64,000 bases of DNA from Phytoactinopolyspora mesophila (GTDB taxonomy: Bacteria > Actinomycetota > Actinomycetes > Jiangellales > Jiangellaceae). Within the stretch, counting starts at the first letter, position 1, and the number at the start of each line of letters is the position of its first letter. Below, piece by piece: positions 9,442 to 18,987 of this stretch. The DNA is taken from NCBI RefSeq assembly GCF_010122465.1, contig NZ_WLZY01000016.1:1-64000 (forward strand), given 5' to 3'. A program made the position numbers and the translations under genes. The notes under the pieces were generated by a model, which saw only the letters and a list, made by a program, of their open reading frames with translations, did not search any database and was not told the DNA's origin.

Positions 9442-11829
9442 ATGCCGTCGCGTCACCGCATCCGCCTCACCAGCCCAGCCACCACGTTTCACAACGGATT
9501 CCCGATCGGCAACGGTGCGCTCGGCGCCATGATGCATGGCCGTCCCGCCACGGAACGCATCGATCTCAACATCGATACCCTCTGGTCCGGCGGTCCCGTG
9601 CCGGCCGAGCAGGGAGCGCCGCCCCGCAGGTTCCTGCCCGATGTGCGCAGGGCCATCAGCGCCCGCGACTTCATCCAGGCCGACGCCGTAGCGCGCCAGA
9701 TGCAGGGACCAGGCTGGACGCAGTCCTACCAGCCGCTCGGCTGGCTGGACTGGCACTACGCCCCGGACCACGAGCCGGATCTCTACCACCGCGAGCTTGA
9801 TCTCACTCGGGCGGTCGCGACCACCAGTGCTCGAAGCGCGCACGGGCAGTTCCAGGTCGAGAGCTTCGTCTCGGCTCCGGCCAGCGTGCTGGTGGCATCC
9901 GCTCGTGGAACGACGCTACGCCTTGATTCCCTCATACGGTTCTCTTCTCCGCATCCGTCGACCGAGGTGATCGAGGAGGGCGACGACGACGAACGATGGC
10001 TGGTCGCCACCGGACGGGTGCCGTCCCAGGTATTCCCCAACTACATCCAGCGCGATCCCGCGGTCATCTATGCGGACGACACCCCAGGTCCCGACGGCAC
10101 GGTGGCTGCCGGAATGGGGTTCGCTGTGGTCGTCGCGGTACAGCGCACCGGTCCCGACGAGGTACGTCTCGTCGTATCGGCAGCCTCCGGCTTCCGCGGA
10201 TTCGACCAACGGCCCAGCGCCGACCTGCGGGCCATCGCCGCGGAAGCGAGGCGCCCAGTGGTCGCGGCCACGAGCAGGCCGACCTCGGAGCTCATGGCCG
10301 AGCACACGGGGGATTACCAGCACTTCTTCGACCGCGTGGATCTCGACCTGTCCCCGTCGGTCCAGGACAGGGAGCCGGACGGCGACGCCGACGTGGCGCG
10401 TGCCGAACTGCTCTTCCACTTCGGCCGCTACCTGCTCATCTCCAGTTCCCGGCCGGGAACTCAGGCGGCAAACCTGCAGGGCATCTGGAATGCCGATGTC
10501 CGGCCAGGATGGAGCTGCAACTACACGACCAACATCAATGTTGAGATGAATTACTGGCCCGCGGAAACCACGGCGCTGCCAGAATTGCACCAGCCACTCT
10601 TCGAGCTCATCCGCGATCTCACGGTCACGGGTGCCCAGACAGCTTCCCGCTATTACGGCGCCGCGGGGTCCGCGGCACACCACAACACCGACATCTGGCG
10701 CTTCTCTACCCCGGTGCCCGGCGATCCGCAGCACGCGAACTGGCCGTCGGCCCTGTTCTGGCTGGCCGCCCACGTGTGGGACCACCTGGACTTCGGAGCA
10801 GGAGAGGCCTTCGCACGCGAGACAGTTCTGCCTGTGCTGCGCAACGTTGTCGCCTTCGCGCTGGACATGCTGGTTCCTGACGACGACGGCGCGCTGGTGA
10901 TGAGCCCGTCGACGTCTCCGGAGCATCATTTCCTGGCCGGAGCCGGCCACGCCGCAACGTCCGCCGGCGCAGCGATGGACCGCGAGCTGATACGCGAAGT
11001 CCTGACCCGCTACGTCTCCCTGACCGACCGGCTGACTGCGGATGCGTCCGACGATCTCGACCTCAGGGGCCGTGCCCGCGCCGCCCTGGCGAAACTCGCG
11101 CCGGTCGCGATCGGCGTCGACGGCACGCTGCTGGAGTGGGGCGACGAGCGCCCGCCCCGGGAACCGGGCCATCGGCACCTCTCTCACCTTTATGGGCTCT
11201 ACCCCGGCACCCGGATCACCGAAGCCGGCACACCCGACGACTTCGCGGCCGCGCGGCAAGCGCTGCAGAACAGGCTGGACAACGGCAGTGGGCACACCGG
11301 CTGGAGCCAGGCCTGGATTCTCTGTCTGGCAGCTCGGTTGCGCGATCCCGAACTGGCCGAACAGTCGATCAGGATCCTCCTCGATGATCTGAGTTCGGCG
11401 TCGATGCTCGACCTACATCCGTTGGAAGGCTGGCCTACCGGTTACATCTTCCAGATCGAGGGCAACTTCGGCGCGGTCGCCGGAATGACGGAGTTGCTGG
11501 TACAAAGCCATGAAGGCGCGATCAGCCTGCTCAAGGCCCTGCCGCCGAGCTGGCACAGCGGGCAGGTACGGGGAATCCGCTGCCGCGGCGGTCATCGGGT
11601 CGACGTCACATGGTCCGGGGGAGCGCTCACCGGCGCGACTGTGACCTCCGGCGACCGCGGGGACGTCGTTCTCGATATCCCCGCATCCACACCACAGCTT
11701 ACGGTTATCGATCCTGCCGGACACCCGGTTGCCGCCGTCGCCGAAGCCAGCGCCGTCGCGGCGAGACGAAGACTCAGCTGGTCCGGCGTTGCGAACGCCA
11801 CCTATGAGGTCTGGGTGGAGCGCACCTGA
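9442..11829 (+). CDS. GH95 family alpha-L-fucosidase (or alpha-L-galactosidase)
   Basis: This 795-residue inverting glycosidase has the GH95 N-terminal beta-domain (FHNGFPIGNGALGAMMHG, then NIDTLWSGGP) and an (alpha/alpha)6 barrel. The conserved catalytic asparagines are in TTNINVEMNYWPAE (N364 and N366). Downstream are LLEWGDE and GHRHLSHLYGLYPG, and the C-terminal beta-domain begins near LLQS and LPPSWHSG. The family mostly releases alpha-1,2-linked L-fucose; some members act on L-galactose. There is no signal peptide, so it is predicted intracellular and to act on imported oligosaccharides. Together with L-fuconate dehydratase in the same gene run, this supports L-fucose as the released sugar. 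GAGAGGG precedes the ATG at 9442. Confidence 0.93.
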   Translation: MPSRHRIRLTSPATTFHNGFPIGNGALGAMMHGRPATERIDLNIDTLWSGGPVPAEQGAPPRRFLPDVRRAISARDFIQADAVARQMQGPGWTQSYQPLGWLDWHYAPDHEPDLYHRELDLTRAVATTSARSAHGQFQVESFVSAPASVLVASARGTTLRLDSLIRFSSPHPSTEVIEEGDDDERWLVATGRVPSQVFPNYIQRDPAVIYADDTPGPDGTVAAGMGFAVVVAVQRTGPDEVRLVVSAASGFRGFDQRPSADLRAIAAEARRPVVAATSRPTSELMAEHTGDYQHFFDRVDLDLSPSVQDREPDGDADVARAELLFHFGRYLLISSSRPGTQAANLQGIWNADVRPGWSCNYTTNINVEMNYWPAETTALPELHQPLFELIRDLTVTGAQTASRYYGAAGSAAHHNTDIWRFSTPVPGDPQHANWPSALFWLAAHVWDHLDFGAGEAFARETVLPVLRNVVAFALDMLVPDDDGALVMSPSTSPEHHFLAGAGHAATSAGAAMDRELIREVLTRYVSLTDRLTADASDDLDLRGRARAALAKLAPVAIGVDGTLLEWGDERPPREPGHRHLSHLYGLYPGTRITEAGTPDDFAAARQALQNRLDNGSGHTGWSQAWILCLAARLRDPELAEQSIRILLDDLSSASMLDLHPLEGWPTGYIFQIEGNFGAVAGMTELLVQSHEGAISLLKALPPSWHSGQVRGIRCRGGHRVDVTWSGGALTGATVTSGDRGDVVLDIPASTPQLTVIDPAGHPVAAVAEASAVAARRRLSWSGVANATYEVWVERT

Positions 11830-11916
11830 CCTTCGCCGCTGTCGCTGCTGGGCCGCCGGACCGAAGCCCGGAAAACAACATCGAATCGAATCTGGCCACC
11901 GCCGGGTCTTGACCGA

Positions 11917-11976
11917 TGTAAACGTTACCGATTACGTTTACGGCACTTCACGAAAACGTAATCGACATCGTTTACA
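11917..11976. promoter_or_regulatory. LacI-type operator cluster upstream of the LacI gene
   Basis: GTAAACGT (11918-11925) and ACGTTTAC (11934-11941) are perfect inverted copies with an 8-base spacer. A third half-site, CGTTTACA, is at 11969-11976, and the 14-mer at 11963-11976 read on the minus strand is TGTAAACGATGTCG, close to the CcpA/LacI consensus TGWNANCGNTNWCA. This fits autoregulation of the regulator that starts near 11991. Confidence 0.65.
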
Positions 11977-11990
11977 TCAAGGTGGCAAGG

Positions 11991-13001
11991 GTGACAGAGG
12001 TCAGAGGCCCCGTGACGATGCACGACGTCGCGCGAAGCGCAGGCGTCTCTATCGCGACGGTGTCGCGCGTCGTCAATGGGCACTATGGCGTCAGCGCCGA
12101 CACCATGTCACAAGTCCGTGCCGCGATCGAGGAGCTCGGCTACGAGTCGAGCTTGGTCGCCACCAGCCTTCGCCGAAACCGCACCAACGTCTTCGGCCTG
12201 GTAACCCATAGCTTCGAGTCGTACACCGCCGAGGTGCTCAAGGGCGTCATGGAGGCGCTCAACGGCACCGGCCTCGACTTGATCATCTATGCGAACAGCG
12301 ACACATTCGCATCTCCCTCCCCCGGCTGGGAGCAACGCAACCTCGCCCGCCTGTCGGGGACCCTGACGGACGGGTGCATCGTGGTCACACCGTGGAGCGA
12401 GGTGAAAAGTAGAACGCCTGTGGTGGCGATCGACCCGGTGCGCGATTCGACCATGCCGTCGGTGACCGCTGACAACCTCACTGGTGCGGTCACCGCGGTG
12501 AATCACCTGCTCGGCCTCGGGCACCGTCGCATCGGCTTCATCGGCGGCCGATCTAGCCTCGCGGCGGCCTGGGCCCGCGAGGAGGGCTACCGCGCAGCGC
12601 TTACCGATGCGGATTTGCCCGTCGATCCGGCACTGATCGGCAGAGGCGATTTTCACCCCGAGACCGCGATCGCACCAGCCCGCGCACTCCTCGAGCCGGC
12701 TGACCGCCCCACGGCCATCTTCACCGCAAGCGATGGGATGGCGTTGAAGGTGCTGGAGGTCGCCAGAGAACTGGGCCTCGACGTCCCGGGGGACCTGTCA
12801 GTCGTCGGCTTCGACAACATTCCCGAGTCAGGACTGGCGCAACCGGCTTTGACCACGATCGACCAGTCCATGCACCAGCTGGGATACGAGGCGGCCCGTT
12901 TGCTGCAGGAGCTGGTCGCCGGTTCAACCGACCAGCCGCTGCAGCGATTCGTCCCAACCGAGCTCGTTGTTCGCGAGTCGACCGCGCCTCCGAGCACGTA
13001 G
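11991..13001 (+). CDS. LacI-family transcriptional regulator
   Basis: A DNA-binding sugar-responsive repressor. The LacI helix-turn-helix is at the N-terminus (TMHDVARSAGVSIATVSRVVNG), followed by the hinge helix (VATSLRRNRTN) and a periplasmic-binding-protein-like effector domain (FGLVTHSF, IGFIGGRSS, SVVGFDNIPES). Start choice is uncertain among GTG codons at 11982, 11991 and 12012. I prefer 11991 because the AAGG at about 11979-11982 lies some 8 bases upstream. It is followed by the second ABC/GH3 cluster, which carries a matching operator at 13188-13201, so this is the likely local regulator. Confidence 0.9.
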   Translation: MTEVRGPVTMHDVARSAGVSIATVSRVVNGHYGVSADTMSQVRAAIEELGYESSLVATSLRRNRTNVFGLVTHSFESYTAEVLKGVMEALNGTGLDLIIYANSDTFASPSPGWEQRNLARLSGTLTDGCIVVTPWSEVKSRTPVVAIDPVRDSTMPSVTADNLTGAVTAVNHLLGLGHRRIGFIGGRSSLAAAWAREEGYRAALTDADLPVDPALIGRGDFHPETAIAPARALLEPADRPTAIFTASDGMALKVLEVARELGLDVPGDLSVVGFDNIPESGLAQPALTTIDQSMHQLGYEAARLLQELVAGSTDQPLQRFVPTELVVRESTAPPST

Positions 13002-13187
13002 GCACAACATCGCAGTCCGGTAGGCAAGGAAGGAGAGAAGTCAACAGTGCTGAAATCTCCGAGCAGGACATGCACATACTCCGGCCATGGGTCGTCGTCT
13101 GGTGGTGTTGCTCGCCACCGCCGCGAGCCCGCTTCGGCGGATACCCGCGGCTGGGCGCTCTGAGACCGGGTCCGATGGCGCGCATGA

Positions 13188-13201
13188 TGTTAACGCTCAC
13201 A
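13188..13201 (+). promoter_or_regulatory. cre-like LacI operator TGTTAACGCTCACA
   Basis: The 14-mer matches TGWNANCGNTNWCA at every defined position and lies 74 bases upstream of the binding-protein start at 13275. It shares the AACG core with the sites at 11917-11976, so the LacI protein encoded at 11991 is the obvious candidate to bind it. Confidence 0.6.
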
Positions 13202-13274
13202 TAGCAGGTGCCGGCACGGACTTGTGGCAGAAGAACTTCGACGAAATACCCCACAAGCGAAGGGAAATGAACCG

Positions 13275-14675
13275 ATGACTACAACGCGAGCATTCCCCCG
13301 ATCAATGCAACTTCACGGGCAGCGAGCTGGCTTCAGGCCGCTGCTGCTGTCCGTTCTCGCCTCGGCGGCGATAGTGGTCGCCGCGTGTGACAGCGGAGGA
13401 AGTGTCGCTGATCTAGACAATGGCGGCGACGACGGGGAAGCCATGGAGGCCAATCCGGATCACGAGGGTGAAGAGATCGAGCTGACGTTCTGGACCTTCG
13501 TCGACGCCCACGCCGATTTCCTGAAAGAACGCGCCGAAGAGTTCAACGCCCAGAGCTCCGAGTACAACATCGTCATCAACTCGTCGGTGGCTGACTTCGG
13601 AGAGATGCATGACCGCCTGCTGGTCTCCCTTCAGTCCGCCACCGGCGCCCCGGACCTCGTCGACATCGAGATCGGCAGGTTCGGCACCTTCCTGCGCGGG
13701 GAGGTCCCGCTGCACCCACTCAACGACGTCGTGGATGAACACCGGAGCGAACTGGTCGAAGAACGATTGGCGCCGTACCAGCTCGACGGCGTCGAGTACG
13801 GGATCGACTACCACCTCGGCACCTACGCCATGTATTACAACAAGGCCATCCTGGACGAGGCCGGAGTCGACGCCGATGACATCGTCACCTGGGACGACTA
13901 CATCGAAGCCGGCAAGCAGGTGGTGGCGAACACCGACGCGATGATGACGTCGGTAGAGCCCGCCTCCGCCAGCACACTGCTCGGCTTGATGAAACAGAAC
14001 GGCGGCGGCATCTACGACGAGAACAACGAGTTCATCCTGGACAGCCCGGCGAATGTCGAAGCGGTTCAGCTGGTCTCCGACCTGGTCCACGAGCACGGGA
14101 TCGCCGAGGCCACACCGGGCGGTGAGAACCACGAAGCGGTCTATTACGAGGCGTTCAACAATGGCGAGTACGCATCGGTGTGGATGCCGCAGTGGTACAT
14201 GATCCGGTTCACCGACTTCATGCCGGAGACCGAAGGCGACATTCTGGTCCGGCCTTTGCCCGAGTTCGAGCCAGGTGGATTCGTCAGCACGATGGGTGGC
14301 GGCACGGGAACGGCGATCACCACGCAGATCGACGACGACAAGCTGGACGCGGCCAAACAGTTCCTCGAGTTCGCCAAACTCACCCATGACGCCCAAGTAG
14401 CGCTCTGGACCGACCTCGGGTTCGATCCGTTCCGCGACGACGTTTACGACCACGAGGCGCTGGCCGAGCCGGACCCGTGGTTCAACGACGAGCCGGTGAT
14501 GGTCAACCTCCAGCAGACGTTCGACCGCCTCGCCCCCGAGTACACCGGCCCGCGGTACCCGGAAGCCAGCCTCCAGCTGGGTGAGAACGTGGCCTACGAA
14601 GTGATCGAAGAGGCGGCTGACCCGCAGGAGTCGCTGGAACGCGCCGCCGAGCAGGTTCGCTCCCTCGACGAGTAG
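13275..14675 (+). CDS. Extracellular sugar-binding lipoprotein (family 1)
   Basis: Solute-binding protein of a second CUT1 importer, about 466 residues. The lipoprotein signal is RPLLLSVLASAAIVVAAC with the lipidated cysteine in VAAC. The MalE-like body includes IELTFWTFVDAHADFL, the ligand-cleft region APDLVDIEIGRFGTFL, and VWMPQWYM. I start at the ATG at 13275, which has AAGGGA at about 13260-13265; the open frame upstream to 13224 lacks signal-peptide character. It is followed after 11 bases by permease 14687 and is under the operator at 13188. Confidence 0.92.
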   Translation: MTTTRAFPRSMQLHGQRAGFRPLLLSVLASAAIVVAACDSGGSVADLDNGGDDGEAMEANPDHEGEEIELTFWTFVDAHADFLKERAEEFNAQSSEYNIVINSSVADFGEMHDRLLVSLQSATGAPDLVDIEIGRFGTFLRGEVPLHPLNDVVDEHRSELVEERLAPYQLDGVEYGIDYHLGTYAMYYNKAILDEAGVDADDIVTWDDYIEAGKQVVANTDAMMTSVEPASASTLLGLMKQNGGGIYDENNEFILDSPANVEAVQLVSDLVHEHGIAEATPGGENHEAVYYEAFNNGEYASVWMPQWYMIRFTDFMPETEGDILVRPLPEFEPGGFVSTMGGGTGTAITTQIDDDKLDAAKQFLEFAKLTHDAQVALWTDLGFDPFRDDVYDHEALAEPDPWFNDEPVMVNLQQTFDRLAPEYTGPRYPEASLQLGENVAYEVIEEAADPQESLERAAEQVRSLDE

Positions 14676-14686
14676 CGAGGTTTGCC

Positions 14687-15619
14687 ATGTCGGTCATGAC
14701 AGAACAGCACGCACCGCGACGCAAAGAGCGCCGGCGCAAGCCACCCTTCTTCCAGCGTCCCTGGGTGGTGGCGGCGGTCTTCATCCTGCCGTTCCTCGTG
14801 CTGTACGGGGTCTTCCGCGTTTATGCGGTCGGGTACGCCGTCGTGCTGAGTTTCCAGGACATCCAAGGCATCGGCGTCACCGACTGGACCGGATTCAGCA
14901 ATTACCGCCGGCTGCTGTCGGACAGCACGTTCTTCCTAGCGTTGCGGAATACAGCGCTGTACACAGCCGGCACACTGCTGGTGCTGATTCCTGTCCCGTT
15001 CGTGCTGGCGGCGGTGCTGCAGTCAAAGCTGATAGCACGGCCGGTTGCGCTGCGATCGGCGTTCTTCCTGCCGGTGCTGACGTCGCTGGTGGTCGTTGGT
15101 GTCGTGTTCTCCCTGCTTCTCACCACCAACGGGCTGGTCAACAGCTTCCTGGGGCTGTTCGGCGTTCCGGCGCAGGGGTGGCTGGAGACACGCCATCTGG
15201 CGATCCCGGCGATGATCATCATGGCGACGTGGCGATGGACCGGCATCAACATCATCTATTTCACGACCGGCCTGTCCAACATACCGAAAGAGCTCTACGA
15301 GTCGGCATCGGTGGACGGAGCGGGCCCACTGCGCCGGTTCTGGCACCTTTCGGTGCCCCTGTCGAAGCCGATCATCCTCTTTGTCACCGTCCTGACCATC
15401 TTCGGCGGGTTCCAGCTCTTCGTGGAACCGCTGATCCTGTGGGGCGGTGGCGGCGGACCGGGCCAAGGCGGCTTGAGCGTAGTCATGCACCTCTACCGGA
15501 CCGCCTTCACGTCGTTCCAGCTCGGCTACGCCTCAGCGATCGGTGTGGTGCTGGCCCTGATCATCATGGCGGTGTCGCTGATCACGCTGAAGCTCTTCGG
15601 ATTCTTCAAGAAGGAGTGA
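14687..15619 (+). CDS. CUT1 sugar ABC permease, MalF type
   Basis: A 310-residue membrane subunit with six predicted helices. A basic N-terminus (PRRKERRRKPPF) leads into the first helix, and the EAA loop reads ESASVDGAG...VPLSKP. A glycine-rich loop (GGGGGPGQGGLS) lies before the last helices. It lies directly between its binding protein and the MalG-type partner, with only a few bases between genes, so one operon is likely. The substrate is unknown; the downstream GH3 enzyme suggests a beta-glucoside or beta-xyloside. Confidence 0.92.
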   Translation: MSVMTEQHAPRRKERRRKPPFFQRPWVVAAVFILPFLVLYGVFRVYAVGYAVVLSFQDIQGIGVTDWTGFSNYRRLLSDSTFFLALRNTALYTAGTLLVLIPVPFVLAAVLQSKLIARPVALRSAFFLPVLTSLVVVGVVFSLLLTTNGLVNSFLGLFGVPAQGWLETRHLAIPAMIIMATWRWTGINIIYFTTGLSNIPKELYESASVDGAGPLRRFWHLSVPLSKPIILFVTVLTIFGGFQLFVEPLILWGGGGGPGQGGLSVVMHLYRTAFTSFQLGYASAIGVVLALIIMAVSLITLKLFGFFKKE

Positions 15620-15626
15620 GACGGTC

Positions 15627-16559
15627 GTGACTCAGCACAACGTCATCACGTCGCCACCAACCCAGCCCAGCCCAACGGACGGCGGCGAGCCGGCCTGGCC
15701 ATCCGGTCTACACCCGGATGGCCGGCGCCGCCGGTTCCTGGGAGGGCCTAAGAAGGCAATCGCGACGGCTCTGGTCACCGTCGTCGCCCTGCTGTTCATT
15801 GTCCCGTTCTATTGGCTGCTCGTCAGCGCGCTGCGCCCGTCGGAGCGGATCTTCGCCGACGCGGGCAACTTCTTACCGTCGGCGATCACGCTGGAGAACT
15901 TCCAGAACCTGTTCGCCCAGACGCCCATCGTGACCTGGTTCTTCAATTCGGTCATCCTCACGGTGGGATCCACGGTCGGCTCAATGGTCGTGGTGACGAT
16001 GGCGGCATATGCGCTGGCGAAGATCCAGTTCCCGTTCCGCAACACGATCTTCGTCGGCATCCTCGCCTCGCAGATGCTGCCGTTCCACCTGCTGTTGATC
16101 CCGCTCTTCCTGCTCATGATCGACCTGAGCCTGATCGACACCCACCTGGGCGTCATCGTGCCGATGCTCGCGCATCCGTTCGGGCTGTTCTACATGCGTC
16201 AATACATGCTCGGCCTGCCGCAGGAGGTGTTCGACGCGGCGCGAGTGGACGGCGCGTCGGAGTACCGCATCTTCTTCGGCATCGTGGTGCCGATGGTGAA
16301 GCCGGCGATGGCGACGCTGGCCATCATCTTCTCCCTCGAGCAGTGGAACGACCTGCTGTGGCCGCTGATCGTCATGCGCTCGGAGGAGAACTATCCGCTC
16401 TCGGTGGGGATCACCACACTCGTCGGCCTGTACCGGCCGCGCTGGGACCTCGTCATGACCGCGGCCGTGCTCGCCGTCATTCCGATCATGATCCTCTTCT
16501 TCCTCCTCCGGCGGCAGTTCATCAACGGTCTCGGGCAACTCGGGACCGGCAGCAAATAG
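15627..16559 (+). CDS. CUT1 sugar ABC permease, MalG type
   Basis: A 310-residue partner permease with six predicted helices and the EAA loop DAARVDGAS...VPMVKP. The start is the GTG at 15627, 8 bases after the stop of the previous permease, with AGGAG near 15613. The C-terminus (LLRRQFINGLGQLGTGSK) is typical of MalG-type subunits. As with the other two transport systems in the window, no ATPase is encoded with it. Confidence 0.92.
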   Translation: MTQHNVITSPPTQPSPTDGGEPAWPSGLHPDGRRRRFLGGPKKAIATALVTVVALLFIVPFYWLLVSALRPSERIFADAGNFLPSAITLENFQNLFAQTPIVTWFFNSVILTVGSTVGSMVVVTMAAYALAKIQFPFRNTIFVGILASQMLPFHLLLIPLFLLMIDLSLIDTHLGVIVPMLAHPFGLFYMRQYMLGLPQEVFDAARVDGASEYRIFFGIVVPMVKPAMATLAIIFSLEQWNDLLWPLIVMRSEENYPLSVGITTLVGLYRPRWDLVMTAAVLAVIPIMILFFLLRRQFINGLGQLGTGSK

Positions 16560-16596
16560 CCATTGCCGCGAAAGCCAGAGCAACAAAGGAGCCAAT

Positions 16597-18987
16597 GTGC
16601 CGAGTACGAACCCCCTGACCGCAGCGGTCTACCGCGACCCGGCCGCGTCCACCGAGGACCGGGTCGACGACCTGTTGGGGAGGATGACCACCGCTGAGAA
16701 GCTCGCACAGCTCGGCAGCGTGTGGGCGTTCTCGCTGCTCGAAGGGAATCGATTCGCTGCGCACCGGGCACGCCCCACACTGGCTCTGGGCGTCGGACAC
16801 CTGACCCGTCCCGCTGGTTCGACCAGCATGAAGGCCCGTGATGCCGCCCGGCTGACCAACGACGTTCAACGGTTTCTGGTGAATGAGACCCGCCTCGGTA
16901 TTCCCGCCATCGCACATGAAGAGGTGTGCTCAGGTGTGATGGCGCGCGAGGCGGTGATATACCCCCAAGCCATCGGGGTCGCCAGCACATGGGATCCGGA
17001 ACTCAACCGGATGCTCGCCGAATCGGTCAAGACCCAGATGCGAGCCATGGGAAGTCACCAGGGTCTGTCACCGGTGCTCGACGTCGTCCGCGATTCCCGC
17101 TGGGGACGCACGGAAGAAACGTATGGCGAAGACCCACACCTGGTGGCTCAGATGGGGCTGGCCTTCGTTCGTGGTCTCCAAGGAGACTCCCTCGCCGACG
17201 GGGTGATCGCCACCGCCAAGCACCTCGTCGGCTACGGAGCTTCGGAAGGCGGCATGAACTGGGCGCCCGCACACCTGCCACCACGCCTGCTGAGGGAGGT
17301 TTACCTATATCCCTTTGAGGTCGCCGTACGCGAGGGCGGTCTTGAGTCAGTCATGGCCGGATATCACGAGGTCGACGGCATTCCGTGTCACGCCAACCAC
17401 GCTCTCGTGACGTCGGTGCTGCGTGAAGAATGGGGATTCGGCGGGACGGTCGTGTCCGACTACTTCGCGGTGGAGCAGCTGTACTCGTACCACCAGCTGG
17501 CGGTCAGCAATGAGGACGCCGCGGGCCTGGCGCTCGACGCGGGCATCGACGTGGAACTACCGGCCACCGACGCTTACGGCGAGCCGCTGGCCAACGCGCT
17601 CGATGCGGGACGGGTCAAGATCGACAGACTCGACCACGCCGTGGCTCGGGTCCTGCGGCACAAGTTCGATCTGGGCCTGTTCGAAGACCCGTTTGTGGAC
17701 GAGGCGGCGGTGGACGGGGCCGTCATGACGAGTGGTCAGCGGGCTTTGGCCCTCAACATCGCTCGTCACAGCATAGTGCTGTTGAAGAACGACGCGGCGA
17801 TCCTGCCGGTCGGTGACTCAGTGCGATCGGTAGCGCTCATCGGCCCCACCGCCGATGATGCTCGAAATCTGCTCGGGGATTACACATTCCCCGCCCACGC
17901 CGAGACCCTCGCCGCGGCACGCCGCCAGGGCGGTCTGCTCGGTGGCGACATGTCAATCCCGGACGACCTCGAGATCAACGAACACGTCGACGGTGTGCCG
18001 ACGATCCGGGACGCACTCGCGGAGCGGCTCGGCGACCGCCTGCGGTTCGCGGCCGGATGCGAGATCGACTCGGCGTCGACCGACGGGTTCGCCGACGCCG
18101 TGGCGGCGGCGAAGGACGCCGACGTCGCGATCATGGTCCTGGGCGACCGCTCTGGTCTAACGCTCGAGGCGACCTCTGGGGAGTCGCGTGATCGCGCATC
18201 GCTGGATCTGCCCGGCGTGCAGGAGGACCTGGTTCGCGCGGTCGCCGCCACGGGTACTCCGATTGTCGCGGTGCTCGTCGCCGGCCGGCCGGTAGGCAGC
18301 GATTTCCTGCATGCCCACAGCCGCGCCGTCATCATGGCCTGGCTACCAGGAGAGTTCGGCGCCGATGCCATCGCCGAGACACTGTTGGGCGAGAACAACC
18401 CCAGTGGAAAGCTCCCCATCTCCTACCCACGTGGTGTCGGACAACTCCCCGTCTACTACGGCCATAAGACCTCCGGGGGCCGGTCTCACTGGCATGGGGA
18501 TTATGTCGACATGCCGACCAGCCCCAGATATGCCTTCGGGCACGGCCTGACGTACACGGCGTTCGCCATCGAACAGGCCAGCGTCTCCCCCGCCGACGTC
18601 GTCGCAGGCGAAACTCTGGACGTGGAGGCCGTCATCACCAATACCGGTCACCGAGGCGGTGAGGATGTGCTCCAGCTTTATGTCCGCGACCCTCAGGCCA
18701 GTGTCACCCGGCCGGTCTTGGAACTGAAGAGTTTTGCCCGCGTGTCCGCCGCGCCCGGCGAACGGAAGACCGTGCGGTTCCAGCTTCCAACCGGCCAGCT
18801 GGGCTTCTACGGCCATCAGATGGACTACACGGTTGAAGCAGGAGACATCGAGGTGCATGTTGGCTTCGCCTCCGACGCACTCATGCACGCCGGGACGGCT
18901 ACGATCCTGGCCGCCCCGGACGGCCGTCCGATCTCCCGGGCCTACGGGGGGCTAGTCACCATCAAGCCGACTGCCACAGGGCCATAA
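16597..18987 (+). CDS. Glycoside hydrolase family 3 (beta-glucosidase/beta-xylosidase type)
   Basis: A 796-residue exo-acting retaining glycosidase without a signal peptide. The GH3 N-terminal barrel carries the nucleophile D288 in GGTVVSDYFAVEQL and the substrate-binding KHLVGYG. The GH3 C-terminal alpha/beta domain starts around 390 (SIVLLKNDAAILPV), and a fibronectin-III-like domain follows (YAFGHGLTYTAF, then DVLQLYVRDP). GTG start with AAAGGAG about 7 bases upstream. It is the last gene of the cluster beginning at 13275. Its 3' end overlaps the convergent GH39 gene by 26 bases. Beta-D-glucosides or beta-D-xylosides are the usual substrates. Confidence 0.92.
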   Translation: MPSTNPLTAAVYRDPAASTEDRVDDLLGRMTTAEKLAQLGSVWAFSLLEGNRFAAHRARPTLALGVGHLTRPAGSTSMKARDAARLTNDVQRFLVNETRLGIPAIAHEEVCSGVMAREAVIYPQAIGVASTWDPELNRMLAESVKTQMRAMGSHQGLSPVLDVVRDSRWGRTEETYGEDPHLVAQMGLAFVRGLQGDSLADGVIATAKHLVGYGASEGGMNWAPAHLPPRLLREVYLYPFEVAVREGGLESVMAGYHEVDGIPCHANHALVTSVLREEWGFGGTVVSDYFAVEQLYSYHQLAVSNEDAAGLALDAGIDVELPATDAYGEPLANALDAGRVKIDRLDHAVARVLRHKFDLGLFEDPFVDEAAVDGAVMTSGQRALALNIARHSIVLLKNDAAILPVGDSVRSVALIGPTADDARNLLGDYTFPAHAETLAAARRQGGLLGGDMSIPDDLEINEHVDGVPTIRDALAERLGDRLRFAAGCEIDSASTDGFADAVAAAKDADVAIMVLGDRSGLTLEATSGESRDRASLDLPGVQEDLVRAVAATGTPIVAVLVAGRPVGSDFLHAHSRAVIMAWLPGEFGADAIAETLLGENNPSGKLPISYPRGVGQLPVYYGHKTSGGRSHWHGDYVDMPTSPRYAFGHGLTYTAFAIEQASVSPADVVAGETLDVEAVITNTGHRGGEDVLQLYVRDPQASVTRPVLELKSFARVSAAPGERKTVRFQLPTGQLGFYGHQMDYTVEAGDIEVHVGFASDALMHAGTATILAAPDGRPISRAYGGLVTIKPTATGP

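Noticed and set aside
9916-11295. 459-residue minus-strand frame
   Set aside because: Antisense to the GH95 gene; same reason.
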